From contig PJRA01000272.1 of the NCBI GenBank assembly GCA_016987375.1, forward strand, positions 1,050,936 to 1,114,935: DNA of 64,000 bases. The letters are read 5' to 3'. Below are positions 14,001 to 25,295 of the stretch, piece by piece. The DNA is from Brachionus koreanus. Taxonomy: Eukaryota > Rotifera > Eurotatoria > Ploima > Brachionidae. Each line of letters begins with the position of its first letter. The first letter of the stretch is position 1. Under the pieces are notes generated by a model. That model saw only the letters and a program-made list of their open reading frames with translations. It did not search any database and was not told where the DNA came from. A program made the translations under genes and the position numbers.

Positions 14001-14760
14001 TGTCTACTGGCTTAACATCGCTAGAAGATGTCGTTTTGGTTGTGTACATGGCTTTTTCGATAAATGCAGTGTACTCTGTTCCTGTAATGACAAAAAATAC
14101 TGTGCACTGCGCGACCAGTGCAATAAAATCAATGAAAACAATCATTGCTTTTCCGACAGCACCTGCACCGTTTTTAGAAAAAAGTATTTTACAAAAACCG
14201 GGTACAATACACAAACAGTTCAAAAGAAGAGTCGCGCGAACAACATCACAGCTCGGTAATACACGAAAGACAAGCAAACTAAGTCCAAATGAGTGTATAC
14301 CCTCCACAAAAAATACCTTTTAATTTTTATAATAAAACAATAATTTGATTTAAAATAATTTAAATTTACAATCATAATGTCAAAAATTGACGGACCTTTG
14401 CGGTTTCTGAATAAACTATGAGCAATTGATTCCATAAAGATAAATATGTAAGGAATGCATATTGCGGCCGTGATTAGCATTGACCATCTGCTTGCGTATT
14501 GTCTTTCCTTTAAGATGAAATTTTATTAAAAATTTTTAAAATTTTTTTTTTCGAGTTTTAACCTGTTTTGGATTTCCTAATGATTGGGTCATTAACAGAA
14601 ATGATCCTTTGCTGGCCACCGCTGAGCACAATACGAGCAAAAAGTAGAAGAAATAAGCTAATACTTTGAGTACTCGTTTTGTGTTCTTGTAAAATCGAGA
14701 GCCTTTACCGTAACGATCTGCCGGAGACTCCAGCTGACCGGTGTCCATACCATAAGCCAT
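8019..14760 (-). CDS. CHS: Chitin synthase, metazoan type
   Basis: A GT2 glycosyltransferase that polymerises UDP-GlcNAc into chitin at the plasma membrane. Exons: 14563-14760, 14370-14507, 12301-14316, 9124-10992, 8770-8895, 8630-8723 and 8019-8497. Lengths sum to 1640 codons including TGA, typical for animal enzymes. After N-terminal membrane helices come the motifs LPGGNLLIVHLKDK, then TMDGD (about residue 795), CGRIHPIG, CVLCAPGC, GEDRW (about 895), NQRRRW (about 940) and SWGTRD (the WGTRE-type motif). A coiled coil (about 1120-1190) and a C-terminal membrane cluster follow. The tail is acidic, then basic with RRxS sites, ending in a lysine-rich stretch. The ATG at 14760 opens a soluble N-terminus. 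The QYDQGEDRW signature usual in animals is here QDLGEDRW. Intron 3 is about 1.3 kb and carries a MITE. Confidence 0.93.
11656..11850. mobile_element. piggyBac-like MITE, copy 1
   Basis: A 195-bp non-coding element flanked on both sides by TTAA. Its left end CCCTAGAAAGCCCG is an inverted copy of the right end (GACTTTCTAGTG), so the termini are imperfect inverted repeats. TTAA target duplication and CCY/CACTAGAA-type ends are typical of the piggyBac superfamily. It lies in intron 3 of chitin synthase and has no coding capacity. Confidence 0.7.
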
Positions 14761-16765
14761 TTTATTTTTCGATTTTTACCAATCGAAAATCAAAATTAAT
14801 TTATTTATACGACTAAATTATTTGAATCTCTTTGTTATTTTTATTTTTTATAAAGAAAACAAAAACATTGCTTTTATTGATCTAGTAATTTAAAAAGTAA
14901 AAAAATTCAAAAAAAAATTCAATGCTTACAAAAAGAACGAATTAGAGAAATAAAATAATAAGTCTAATACTGTGTCAACTTTTATTAAATTGTTTTGGTA
15001 TTAGCAAAAATCATTCCTAAATTGGTCATTTATCAAAGCCTATTATTAAAGATTGATTCATTTTACAGCGTAAATTTCCTCTACTAGCGAAATAGCACAT
15101 ATCTATTACTAAGTTAAGGAGAAAAAAAACAAACTAAAATTGTAACATAATTTCTAGACTACGGAGTTTATCACTTAATTCAAAATTAGGTTTATTTGTA
15201 TGGGGATTTTATTATTAAACAAAAGCCCAATATAGCTAGTTAGTTAGTTTTAGAAAATCTTATCTTAGGACATAAATAACATTCATGATTTTTTTTTTAT
15301 TAGGACAATCAAATCTAAGTAAAAGTAAACACGTATTGAACAAATTTAGACATAGATAAAATTGGGAAAATTGTATCGAATAGGCTAAAATAAATCTATT
15401 TATTATCACTGTATATGAATATTTGTTTATTTGTTTGTCATTTTTGAAAAAATTACCTCTTCCTTAACCGTATAGAGAAAGGTATTTGTTTTAGAGACAC
15501 ATAAATATTTTGGTATTTGCATTCAATTTTGTTTGTTTGTTAACAATTGGCGTTGCTTTGAATGAATGTTTGTGCAAAGGATTGGAAGAATTTTTCAATG
15601 CGATTTTCAAGATTTTCTATGTGAAAAATAGTTGCCTTGGATTTTGGAATGAAAGATAGAGTAAATCGAAGCAAATTCTTTTTTAGCAAAGTCTAGCTAT
15701 GGACTTAAGTTAATTGCGAGATTAGCCAAGATTAAATTGTATTATGTAGAAATTTAAAGAGTTCGGGACATTTCAAATCCCCTAGAAATTAAGCAAGATT
15801 GTGTATAAAGCATTAAGAAAATAATAACATGCAATTTCCGCTAAGATAGGCCATATTAAATGAGTGTATTTGCTCTGAACGTTCAAGATTTACCAAAAAA
15901 ATTTGTTTATCTAATAAGAAGCGATTAGTCAAAGCTTATGCAAAGATATTAATTGTTTTCGAACAAGATTTTCAAATTAATAATCAAGCCATTTCAACTA
16001 AATTAATTTGATCTATTCAAATTTGGCTCATCTTTTTTAATCACAAAAATTGTAGATGAATAAAAGTTTTCTTATGTAATTAATTAATTAAATAGTAATG
16101 AATTCTTATTTTTTTATTTGTTTTGTTTTTAGTTTTTAGTTTAGAAATTTTTCAATTTGAAGTAGAGAATCACTGCTTCAATGAACATGTTCACAAATTT
16201 TATCAACAGGATTAAAGTGAAATCTTGTAAACTCCCTCGAGATTATGTGGTTAAACTTGCTTTGGTTACCACGAATGTTTTTTTGAAGTTTGTTCGTAGT
16301 TTCATCAGATTAAAAATTTATCAATCTAATCTTTGTTCCAAGATGCCTAACCAAACTTTTAACTCCAATAGATATATTTTGGTTTGTACCCTTAATAGCT
16401 TCAGCATGAATATTTTGATTCAATGATAATTCAAAATTCATTTGATCAAGATATGATCACATCAAATGTAATGGACGTCTTTCATTTTCAACTCAAAAGT
16501 TTCCCTATGATGCTCTAGATGATATTGCTAATTTTTCATTCTGTTGAAGAGATAATACTTGAAAGGATTTTTTCACGTGATGGATGAAAGTGATTAAGGT
16601 GAGAAATGGAAATCAAATAATTTTTATTTTAAATATTATTTGATAAAGTCACAAATCTTAGAAAAATTAAAAGAGTTACAAAGTCATGACTTTGTAACTT
16701 TAAAGTTATTATTGATTTATTAAAAGAAGTTAATTATTGATTAAGAAATATTTTTATTTCATATA
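14761..16765. other. Intergenic, upstream of chitin synthase
   Basis: AT-rich, presumably with the chitin synthase promoter near 14761. An 81-codon open frame at 16181-16426 (plus) matches no family I recognise and has no splice context. Nothing else is supportable. Confidence 0.4.
16674..16699. repeat. Perfect 26-nt palindrome
   Basis: The sequence reads identically on both strands around the centre TCA|TGA (core GTTACAAAGTCA and its complement). It lies just downstream, in coding sense, of a hAT transposase remnant. It could be a transposon end, a hairpin or a binding site; function is not established. Confidence 0.7.
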
Positions 16766-17065
16766 CTAAAAAAGGTCAAAATTACACCGCAAAAATGTTG
16801 TATTTTCTAAATTTTTTACTGTCATTCTTGATCTATGTGGTCTGTCTATATAGCCAGCATTTGAAAATGTTCGCTCAATTGGATCTGATGATGACGGAAT
16901 TGATAAATATTTTAAAACCAAAATATATAAATCGGGGAAGATTGATTTGTTTCCTAGCAAAAACGTCTTTAAATTAACATCTGAATCATATTAAATATTT
17001 AAATACTCATCAATCTGACGTCTGAAGAATTTTTTTGATTGCACACCTTCAGTACTCGGGTTTTA
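16766..17065 (-). pseudogene. hAT transposase C-terminal remnant
   Basis: The minus strand encodes a hAT C-terminal dimerisation region: KYLSIPSSSDPIERTFSNAG followed by RSRMTVKNLENTTFLRCN, matching the family pattern of a short P.SS..ER.FS..G block and a downstream R(S/N)R.....v..L..L..N block. Reading upstream, the same frame continues through QSKKFFRRQIDEYLNI and is interrupted by stops (TAA after LNI and another further upstream). The tryptophan usually before FP.L is missing. No N-terminal half was found nearby, so this is a dead fragment. Confidence 0.75.
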
Positions 17066-17847
17066 TTTTGCGAAACTAAAAAATTTCCTTCATTTTAATG
17101 GTGATTTTAGGACGCTTGAATCAGATTCATTGCTGATTGTACAAATATCTAATGTTATCGATATAAATCTTGTAAATTCTAAATTTTGCTTTAAAACGGA
17201 ACATAAAGTTTTCTAAGCTTCTCTTTGAAGCTTATTTAATAACCTCCTTGTACATAGTTTCCATTTGTCACAATTCAAAGAGATAAAAATTTGAAAAGCT
17301 AAATTTTAATAATACGATTAATTTAATTATTAAGGTATTTTTTAAATTTTTTCCAACAATTATTAATAATTATTAATGACTTGTTGAGACTATTTTGTGA
17401 CTTTTTTACAAGTCTGATTTAATAGTATTACAGTCATAAATTTAGATTTTTGTTTTTAATTTAAATTTTTAAAATATTTTTAAATATATTTAATTTCTAA
17501 AATGAAAATAATAAAAGAAATTGACAATTAAATAATATTTTTCGGTTAAAATTATTATACCATAATTAAATAAAAATTTACAATTAATTTTTTTTAAATT
17601 AAAAAAAAAGCAACACTTTTTAAAAATCTATAATATAATAATTGTAATTTTATTTTAAAATTTTGAAAAATAAGTATACTAATGCTAATTACTTTACTTA
17701 TTGAATGCAATGTACTGAAATTTTTACTTTTGTCAAAAAAAAATTAAATAAAACTTTATTTTAATTAAAGTTCACGTATAGCCCATAAAGAATAATTATG
17801 TGTTCAATTTTTAATTTTAAAATAAAAAGATAACATTTAAGTTAAAA
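17066..17847. other. Intergenic, upstream of RABGGTB
   Basis: Very AT-rich with no coding signal. The end near 17385-17440 (TGACTT...ACAAGTCTG) resembles a segment at 33680-33720, possibly a decayed non-autonomous repeat. Confidence 0.35.
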
Positions 17848-19163
17848 ATGGAATCGGAAAAAAAACTTCAAATTGAAAAACATGTAGACTTTATTGTAAA
17901 TTATGGGAAAACTCATGATAAATACGTAAGAAAAATAATTTTTTTTATTTCTTAAAATTAAAGTTGACTAGGAATATGAGGTATCAGATTACTTAAGAAT
18001 GAGTGGATTATATTGGAGTGTAACATTTTTAGATTTGGTAAATTCATTGGAAAAATTGAACAAAGACGACATAGTAGCTTATCTAAAAAGAAATCAACAT
18101 TCTAGTGGTTGGTCTTGTTCTAATTTAAATCAGCTTTAAATTAATTTTATAGTGAAGGTGGTTTTTCTCCATGTGATGGTCATGACCCACATCTTTTATA
18201 TTCCCTTAGTGCTATTCAAGTAATTTTTGAATCTAGTTAATCGTTTTTAAAATCGATATTTTTAGATTGCAGTGACTTTTGATGTTCTAAATGAGATTGA
18301 ATGTGATAAATTGATTGATTATATTGTCGCCCTACAGAAAGAAGATGGTAGTTTTGCTGGTGATTGTTGGGGTTGGCTTTAGTTTTAACTTTTAGTTTTG
18401 TTCATAAAATTTAAATGATTTTCTTAACCAAAAGGCGAAATTGATACAAGATTTTCATTTTGCGCAGTTGCTGCTCTTTCCCTTTTAGTAAGTTTCGCTT
18501 GATGAAATATTTTTATTTAAAATGTTTTTTTATTTTTAAGAAAGCTTTGGATCGAATTGATCAGGAAAAAGCTGTATCATTTGTTATAAGCTGTATGAAT
18601 TACGATGGTGGCTTTGGTTGTTTACCTGGAACTGAATCACATGCTGGCCAAGTAAGATTATAATAAAATAAGATCGTATCAGTAATAGTTTTCAAGATTT
18701 ATTGTTGTGTTGGATTTTTGTCAATTTTAAATAGGTTGCACATGATAAATGTTGATTTATTGGGTTGGTGGCTGTCTGAAAGACAATTGCCATCAGGCGG
18801 TTTAAATGGAAGACCTGAAAAGCTACAAGATGTTTGCTATAGTTGGTGGGTGATTGCTTCTTTAAAGATGATCGGAAAACTTGAATGGATAGATATGGAA
18901 AAGCTAAGAGATTATATAATATCTTGCCAGGATGAAGAAACAGGAGGATTTTCTGACAGACCAGGGAATATGGTAAAATTTAAAAAAAAATTTTTTCTAA
19001 TTTTAAAATAAAATCAAAGCCTGATCCATTTCATACACTATTTGCATTTACTGGTCTTTCCTTGATAAAAAGCTATCCAGAAAAAATAAAAGAAGTCAAC
19101 CCAGTCTTTTGCATGCCTCAATATGTAATCGATCGAATTGGTGTTAAACCCCAATTACTATAA
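17848..19163 (+). CDS. RABGGTB: Rab geranylgeranyltransferase, beta subunit
   Basis: Catalytic beta subunit of the cytosolic enzyme that attaches geranylgeranyl groups to C-terminal cysteines of Rab GTPases presented by the escort protein REP. Eight exons: 17848-17925, 17972-18107, 18158-18219, 18266-18371, 18435-18487, 18541-18651, 18697-18972 and 19020-19163, giving 321 aa (human about 331). Recognisable blocks are [64 protein letters not shown] and [11 protein letters not shown]. The zinc ligands expected for prenyltransferase beta subunits are visible: Asp and Cys in QDVCYSWW, and His in DPFHTLF. The alpha-alpha barrel repeats are intact. Two donors are unusual (G|GTTGG after exons 2 and 4). 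The 3' end faces the CNG locus only 46 nt away. Confidence 0.95.
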
Positions 19164-19209
19164 AATAATAATTATAAATTTTTATAATTTTTTATTTAAA
19201 TAAATTTAT

Positions 19210-20591
19210 TTATTTTAAATTTTTTAATTTATTCTCTGATTTTTTAATTCGTGTATCCAAAAGCACAAGACCGCTTTTGACCAAATCTTTGATGTAATCA
19301 ATGCGTTTGTCAAAATAATCGAAATCTTGTTCAAGTAAATTTACGCTCTCTTTTATATTTTCTTTTCTTTGCTTAATTTTTTCAGCCTCTTCAGCATTTT
19401 CTTCAATCAAAAGACCATCTTTTCTCAAAATAGCTTTTCCTTTATCGATTAAAGCTTCTTTGGCCAGCGGATACTCATCCAAAACTTGCCAAAGATCAGA
19501 TTTTGTCAAACAAAATAGATCAGAGTAGCCGACTGATATAACATTTGCAGTTCTTCTGTTACCAGATTTGCTTCCGGATATGTCCAAAATGCTAATTTCA
19601 CCAAAGCAACTCCCTTCTGTTAATGTGGCAAATATTTTTTTGCAATCATCGGATACAACATTTAATTTTCCACTTTTAATGATAAACATTTCTCTGCCAA
19701 TATCTCCCTTTTTGCATATAAAATCTGACGGATTGTATATTCTAAGCTTTAAACGCGTTACTAATTGCTGAAGAAGACCTGGCTCACAGTCTTGGAATAT
19801 ATTTACCCTCTTCAAAGTTTCATAATGAATATTCATTGATATTTCCACTTGTAAATTCTCTGGTAAAAATTCCTCAAAAATTACTTTTTCATCTAGACCA
19901 CTGTTATTTGCCCAAGAATGATTGAACCACTTAATGACGCGTTTTTGAATGCTTGTGTCAACCTTTGCCAATTGCATGTAATTTTTGACACTGTCCACTT
20001 TTTCCTGAAATTCAGTTCTTTTCATATTAAGATCATCGATAATTTCCGTAATGCTTCCAACAATGAGAGCAAAAACCAGGACTCCATTTAAGAAACTAGC
20101 AGTTAGATAGACCATTTCGAGGAGGCTTTTCGGTCTTTCTATATTACTGATAGTTGTCAATAAGAGAGTTGATTTATAGAAACAAGCAGCGTATTGAATT
20201 AGAAATGTGTATTTATTGGCTCTATAATCGATACCGCGGTTGAATCTTACATTATTGACTTCAAACGTTTGAAAATATTTGTTAAGCAAAAAAAGAAGAC
20301 AAGCATTCCAATGTATCATTATTACAATAAAAGTAAAAATTGATAAAATACGAAAAAAATAGGGATGGTTTGTAGAAGTTTCTGTCTGTGAGCGAAATTC
20401 AAATACACGCACAATCTTGAGCAAACGATTTGAGCGAATTATGGGCCAAAAGTCATAACTATTTATAATGAAATATAAGAAATCAGTAGGAAAAATGCAC
20501 ATGAGGTCGATTAAATAAAACGTTTTTCTACTCAATGCATTGGCCATTAAGACGTTGAGATCCTTTTCAATCAATCCATTTTTTAGGAAAC
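19210..20591 (-). CDS. CNG channel, proximal S3-CNBD terminal exon (variant pore)
   Basis: One 1382-nt exon encodes S3 to the C-terminus of a CNGA-like cation channel (about 460 residues). It opens FLKNGLIEKDL and contains IHWNACLLFLLNKY (S5), the pore, a C-linker, a cyclic-nucleotide-binding domain (FGEISILD, GNRRTANV) and a C-terminal coiled coil. The pore reads LLLTTISNIERP, so the Gly-Glu of the CNG filter (TTIGE) is replaced by Ser-Asn. No S1-S2 exon was found between it and the distal copy. Its acceptor (AG before 20591) is phase 1, the same as exon 3 of the distal form, so it could be an alternative last exon of that gene, or a 5'-truncated duplicate. The open frame is intact over its whole length. 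Confidence 0.82.
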
Positions 20592-21466
20592 CTATTTAAT
20601 AATTTAATATTTATAAATTTCGTTTACCAAATAAAGAATAAGAATTTTTAAAAAGTTTTGTAGTTTCAAACAGTCCTGTTGAGTGCTAATTTTTTTCTTT
20701 GATTTTTTTCATTTTTCGATATTTAGTCAAAATTTAAACTATCATTCGAGAGAAAAAGATTAAATCAAGCAAAAATCGTTGAAAGTCAAATATAACAAAA
20801 AATATTCGAAAAGAGAAGAAATTATAGAAAAAAAATTTTTTTCTGGGAAATTTAAACTAAACTCTGATAAAGTAAAAAAAAATGGTGTAAAAATTATATA
20901 TTTAAATATTTATTGCAAAAGTTTCAAGATTTATAATGCTACTGTCATTTTACTTTCTCAGAAAAAAATACATTTTTGTATAATTTTCTTACCCTATGCT
21001 CCTCAAGGAGCGTATAAGAAAAAAAAAATGATTTTCTTGGTCAATTATCTTTTTGGTAGACTTTCATAGATTTTTTTAGATTGATAAACTTTTATGATAT
21101 TATTAAACAAAAAAAAAATTTTATATAGCAAGACGGTTACTGGCGTCTCTGCTTGGGGACTTAGTCCACCATTGCGTTTACTACTACTACTAGTAATCAG
21201 TGGAAATTTGTTTGACACGTAGAAAGACTAAGAAAAAAGAAAAAATTCCAAAAAAAAAGTTTAGTTTTTATAGTTTATCTATTTTTTGTAATAATAAATA
21301 TGGTGGACTAAGTCCCCAAGCAGAGACGCCAGTAAACGTCTTGCTATATATAATTTTGTTTTGTTTAATTTTTTGTAATAATAAATATATTTCCTAATAT
21401 TATAGTCTTTTAGCTTTTAAAATTGTAAAAAATATAATTGTTTAATAAAAAAGTTTGATTGCCTTC
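20592..21466. other. Spacer between the two CNG terminal exons
   Basis: No S1-S2 coding sequence seen. It contains the foldback repeat at 21122-21351. A weak candidate mini-exon near 20625-20690 (minus, HSTGLFETTKLF, phase-compatible with the next exon) has no family support. Confidence 0.4.
21122..21351. repeat. Foldback element with about 50-nt inverted arms
   Basis: Left arm 21122-21172 and right arm 21301-21351 are reverse complements over about 50 nt with one mismatch (core CTGGCGTCTCTGCTTGGGG). They are separated by about 128 nt. The arms are much more GC-rich than their surroundings. A separate direct repeat (TTTTTTGTAATAATAAATAT) occurs just inside the right arm and again near 21372. 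It could be a MITE or a hairpin-forming transcript; no coding capacity. Confidence 0.8.
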
Positions 21467-24400
21467 TTAAACACTAATTCCTATTTTTTTTTCGTATAAA
21501 TTTAGCAAAGATTTAACTCGCTCTCGAGTCGAGCCGAATATTTTGTCAAATTCTTTAGAAACATCATCCATTTTAACAAACAAATTGTCATATTTAGATT
21601 CAATTAGCTCTAACTTATTGATTATTTCAATTTCATTTAAAATGTTTTCGAACTTATTTCGAATATTTGTTTCATTTTCATTCTCAATTAATAGATTATC
21701 TTTTCTCAGTTTTTCTTTTCCTCGTTCAATTAACATTAGTTTATTCTCCGAATAGTCATTTAAAACATCCCATAAATCCTTTTTACTCAATCGAAGTAAA
21801 TCCGAATAGCCAACAGATCTGACATTAGCAGTTCGTCTATTTCCAATTTTATTTCCAGGAATGTTCAAAATGCTTATTTCACCAAAAAAAGCTCCTGGTT
21901 TTAGCGTAACAAAAACTTTGCTTCCATCATCACTCACAACATTTAAAAATCCTTTTTTTATAATAAACATTTCTTTGCCGATATCACCTTTTCTGCAAAC
22001 ATAATCACCTGGGCTATACACTTGTATTCTTAGTTTGTTAACTAGTTCTCTTAAGAGACTTTCTTCGCAATCAGAAAATATGTTTATATTTTTTAGAGTT
22101 TCCAAATGATTGTAAGATGCAATTTCAAGACTTAGCTTTTCCGGTAAATGCTTCAATATTTCAGTTTCGTCCAAATTTTGTTCATTTTTGAGTAAATAAT
22201 CAAACCACTTGATAACACGAGTTTCCAAGCTTTGAGTAACTTTTCTCAGTTTCATAATGCTCTTAATTGCGTCAACACGTCGCTTAAATCTATCCTTTTC
22301 TATATTCATATTTGATATTACTGAACCAATATTACCAACTAGAGTAGCAACCAAGACAATGGCTGTAAAAAAATTAACTACCATCACTAGACTTTCGACA
22401 GTATTGGTAGGATTTTCGACCTCACCAATAGTGGTCAACATAAGTGTAGACCACAAAAAGCAACTAACATACTGGTTAGTCAATATATATGGATGGTCTA
22501 TTGTGTTATTAAACACCCATTTGTCTTGCCCTATGCCAATTTTTTTGCTAATTATGAAGTAAAAGCAACCATTCCAATGAATCAATATCACCAGTATAAA
22601 GACCAAGTAAAGTATTCTGAACAAAAATGGGTAGCTAACTCTGGTCTCAATTTTTAGCCTGCATTCAAACAGGCGATTTAATTTAAGCAGACGATTGAGT
22701 CTATATTCTGGGCGAAAATTAGTAATTACAAGACTGATTATTTCAATTGGTAGCAAACTAACTATATCTAATTTAAATTGAAAAGATTTTAAATAGACTA
22801 ATGATAGTTTTTTGAAGTCTCTGAGTAAAATTCCTTGTTCAAGAAAGCCTTAAAAATTAAAATCAAATTTTTCACAAATTAGATAGTGGGAATTTAATGT
22901 AAAAAGAAAACAATTACCTGTTCTTATTCGTACGAATATATCAAGTAAATAGATAAAGTCGCATATACAATCCAAACAAAACCATAAAACTGGATTGTAT
23001 TCTTGCAAAAGTTCAAACGAAGATCGACCAATTATGAATATTAGATTGTATAAAACTGCAAAAGATATGACTATCAACCAGTTATAGTATAAATTTTCGC
23101 TTGGATCAAAAACATAGCCTTTAAGCCTTTAAAAATAAATTATTAAAAATAAAGTTGATATTTTTTTTTATTATTAAAAAAACATCATGAGAAACAGCAA
23201 AAATTTTATCGCTAAAATTTATTTACTGTTTAGGTTATTTTAACAATTATTTCAAATAATTATGCTAAGTTTGGATATCTGTACAGAGCTAAAGCTTTTG
23301 CAGATTAAAATTCAAAATGAAAAAAATCAAATAAAAGTAAAACAAGATAGAATAAAATAAAAATTAAATTTTACTCATGTTTTAGTATTTAAATGTTCAG
23401 GAAAATAAAATGAGTAATAAGGTAGCAATTACACAATGGAATAAGACATTGATTCGAAGCCTTCTTTATATTCTTCCATTCACTAGTCTAACAACTAATG
23501 GAACATATTCGAAAGCCGATGGAAAACTGTTATTAGTTTAAGTTTATTAATTGGTTGGTGATGTTTTAAAATGGAGGGAATTTAATATTTTAAAATCAAA
23601 TTAGTAGTAATATTTATAAAGAATTTTTATTTTTTTTCTGAATTTTAATTAAAACAAAGAAACAAATAAAATTTTTTTTTTATATTTTTAAGATTTTAAA
23701 ACTTTAAACCATTAGAATCAACTTTACACTAAATTAATTAAAAATATCCCAACAAATTAACACTAGAAGCACCAAACGAGTCATTTGACAAAAAAATTTT
23801 AAATCCTCATATCTTTTGAATAGATTTTTCAAATGAATACATCTTTTTTAATTTATGTAGATCTTAAAATATTCTTTAAAAATGATACAACTTAATAAAA
23901 TTATTATAGTTTTTTTATAATATATTTTTGAATTAAAAAAAACGTGAAAAAATGCTTTGTGCTTCTAGTGTCAAGTAAATACCGTAAATACCGTAAATTT
24001 ATATAAAAAAAGCAACAAAAATACAATAAAGAAAGAATTACCACTAGAAAATACTCCAAAATACTCAAGATCATAGAAATTGTTAATTATTTGTAAAAAG
24101 TACCTGATATCAAAATCACCAAATACTCCGTAAATGAAAAAAATAATGGATTTTAAGATATTTTTTTGCTCAAATCTACAAATTTTTTTAGAAAAATATA
24201 TTAATAAATAAATTAAGCAATGGAACGTTTGGTGCTCATAATTTGAAATTTCACAAAATAAATTACGGTGGGTTTTTTAAACCTAGGAATTTCTTCTGAA
24301 TGCTATTTAAAACAAAGTATTTCTTTTTTTTTAGATTTATAGAGACTTTATCGAATAAAAAAAAATTTAATTTCATAAAAATGTTTTATCTAGTTATTTG

Positions 24401-24702
24401 AAAAATTATTTTTGAATTGTTTAAGCCTTAATTTTAAATCGAGAGTGGCTTAAGATAATCTCTAAATACTAATTCAATTAGTTTTTTGATTTAAAAATTT
24501 AGATGCTTTAGATATTTTTTTAAGAAAAAGGTAAACTAAAAATTCTTAAAAATTAATATGATTGTTCAATTATATTCAATTTAATTGTTGATAAATATTT
24601 ACTCAATTAATATATTATTTTAAAAATTCATAGTTTTTGAAAATACTTACTTAAAAAAACAGCTTTTTTTTTTCCCAATAATTGTTGATTTTTCGTCTTC
24701 CA
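21467..24702 (-). CDS. CNGA-like cyclic-nucleotide-gated cation channel
   Basis: Tetrameric plasma-membrane channel opened by cGMP or cAMP. Three exons: 24651-24702 (MEDEKSTIIGKKKAVFL), 22918-23118 (S1-S2, YVFDPSENLYYNW to FVRIRTG) and 21467-22848 (S3 onward), about 544 aa. The distal exon carries IHWNGCFYFIISKK (S5), the canonical filter LMLTTIGEVENP, S6 (LVGNIGSVISNMN), a C-linker, a CNBD (YSPGDYVCRKGDIGKEMFII, FFGEISILN, GNRRTANV) and a C-terminal coiled coil as in CNGA subunits. Phases agree at both junctions. The first exon is inferred from its ATG, strong GTAAGT donor and phase; its 1.5-kb intron contains a MITE. The N-terminus is short for CNGA. Confidence 0.88.
23761..23970. mobile_element. 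piggyBac-like MITE, copy 3
   Basis: Left end TTAA|CACTAGAAGCACC and right end GTGCTTCTAGTG|TCAA are inverted repeats; the right flank has drifted from TTAA. The interior is related, in opposite orientation, to the copy at 43362-43530. It lies in intron 1 of the CNG gene. Confidence 0.65.
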
Positions 24703-25295
24703 TCAAATTAATCAAAAAAAAGAAACTTTGTTGCTAAAAATAATAAATAATTTTGAAATTTTGATCAAATATACTAAAAAATATAATGATGTAAAACCAT
24801 AAATAAATAATTAGACGTTTCTATTTGAGATTTGTCATTTTAGATTATTATATTAATATTGTTACCTGATTATCAAATTAATAATAGTCTAGTCAAATCT
24901 AGATGGAAAATTATTGATTTTAATTTATCACTTACTGATCGTATCCAAGCAACTGATATCAGAATTATTTTTTGTGTTAGTAAAAAATAAAAATTAAAGG
25001 AAATACGAATTTTATTTGATTCAAAATTTAAATGAAAGAGAAATTAATATCTTTTTAGCAAGAAAAATAAGTAAAATTAATGTCATTAATTGTAACTTGA
25101 TAAAGAAAGAAAGAAATTATATATTTTTAATATTGAAAAAGAATACAGATTGAAAATAAATACAATTTTCAGATAAGAAAAGATAAAGGAAATTAAAGAT
25201 GTATAAAATAAAGGAAGGACATATTCTACATACAAAAATAAAATCAAATCATATGATTGTCTAAAAAAAAGAAGAAAAATATTAAAATATTTGAT
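24703..25295. other. Intergenic between CNG and Ran
   Basis: AT-rich, nothing recognised. It should include the CNG promoter and the 3' UTR of the leftward Ran copy. Confidence 0.4.

Noticed and set aside
13898..14323. Long plus-strand open frames over chitin synthase exon 3
   Set aside because: Antisense shadows of conserved coding sequence with no family features.
16181..16426. 81-codon plus-strand frame
   Set aside because: No recognisable motif, no splice context; the complementary frame also contains a stop. Possibly a repeat relic.
20625..20690. Possible extra 5' mini-exon for the proximal CNG form
   Set aside because: Phase fits, but its peptide does not resemble S1-S2 and a stop lies directly upstream.
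23410..23470. Possible first CNG exon (minus, MEEYKEGFESMSYS)
   Set aside because: Donor and phase are weaker than for the exon at 24651-24702, which has a GTAAGT donor in the right phase.
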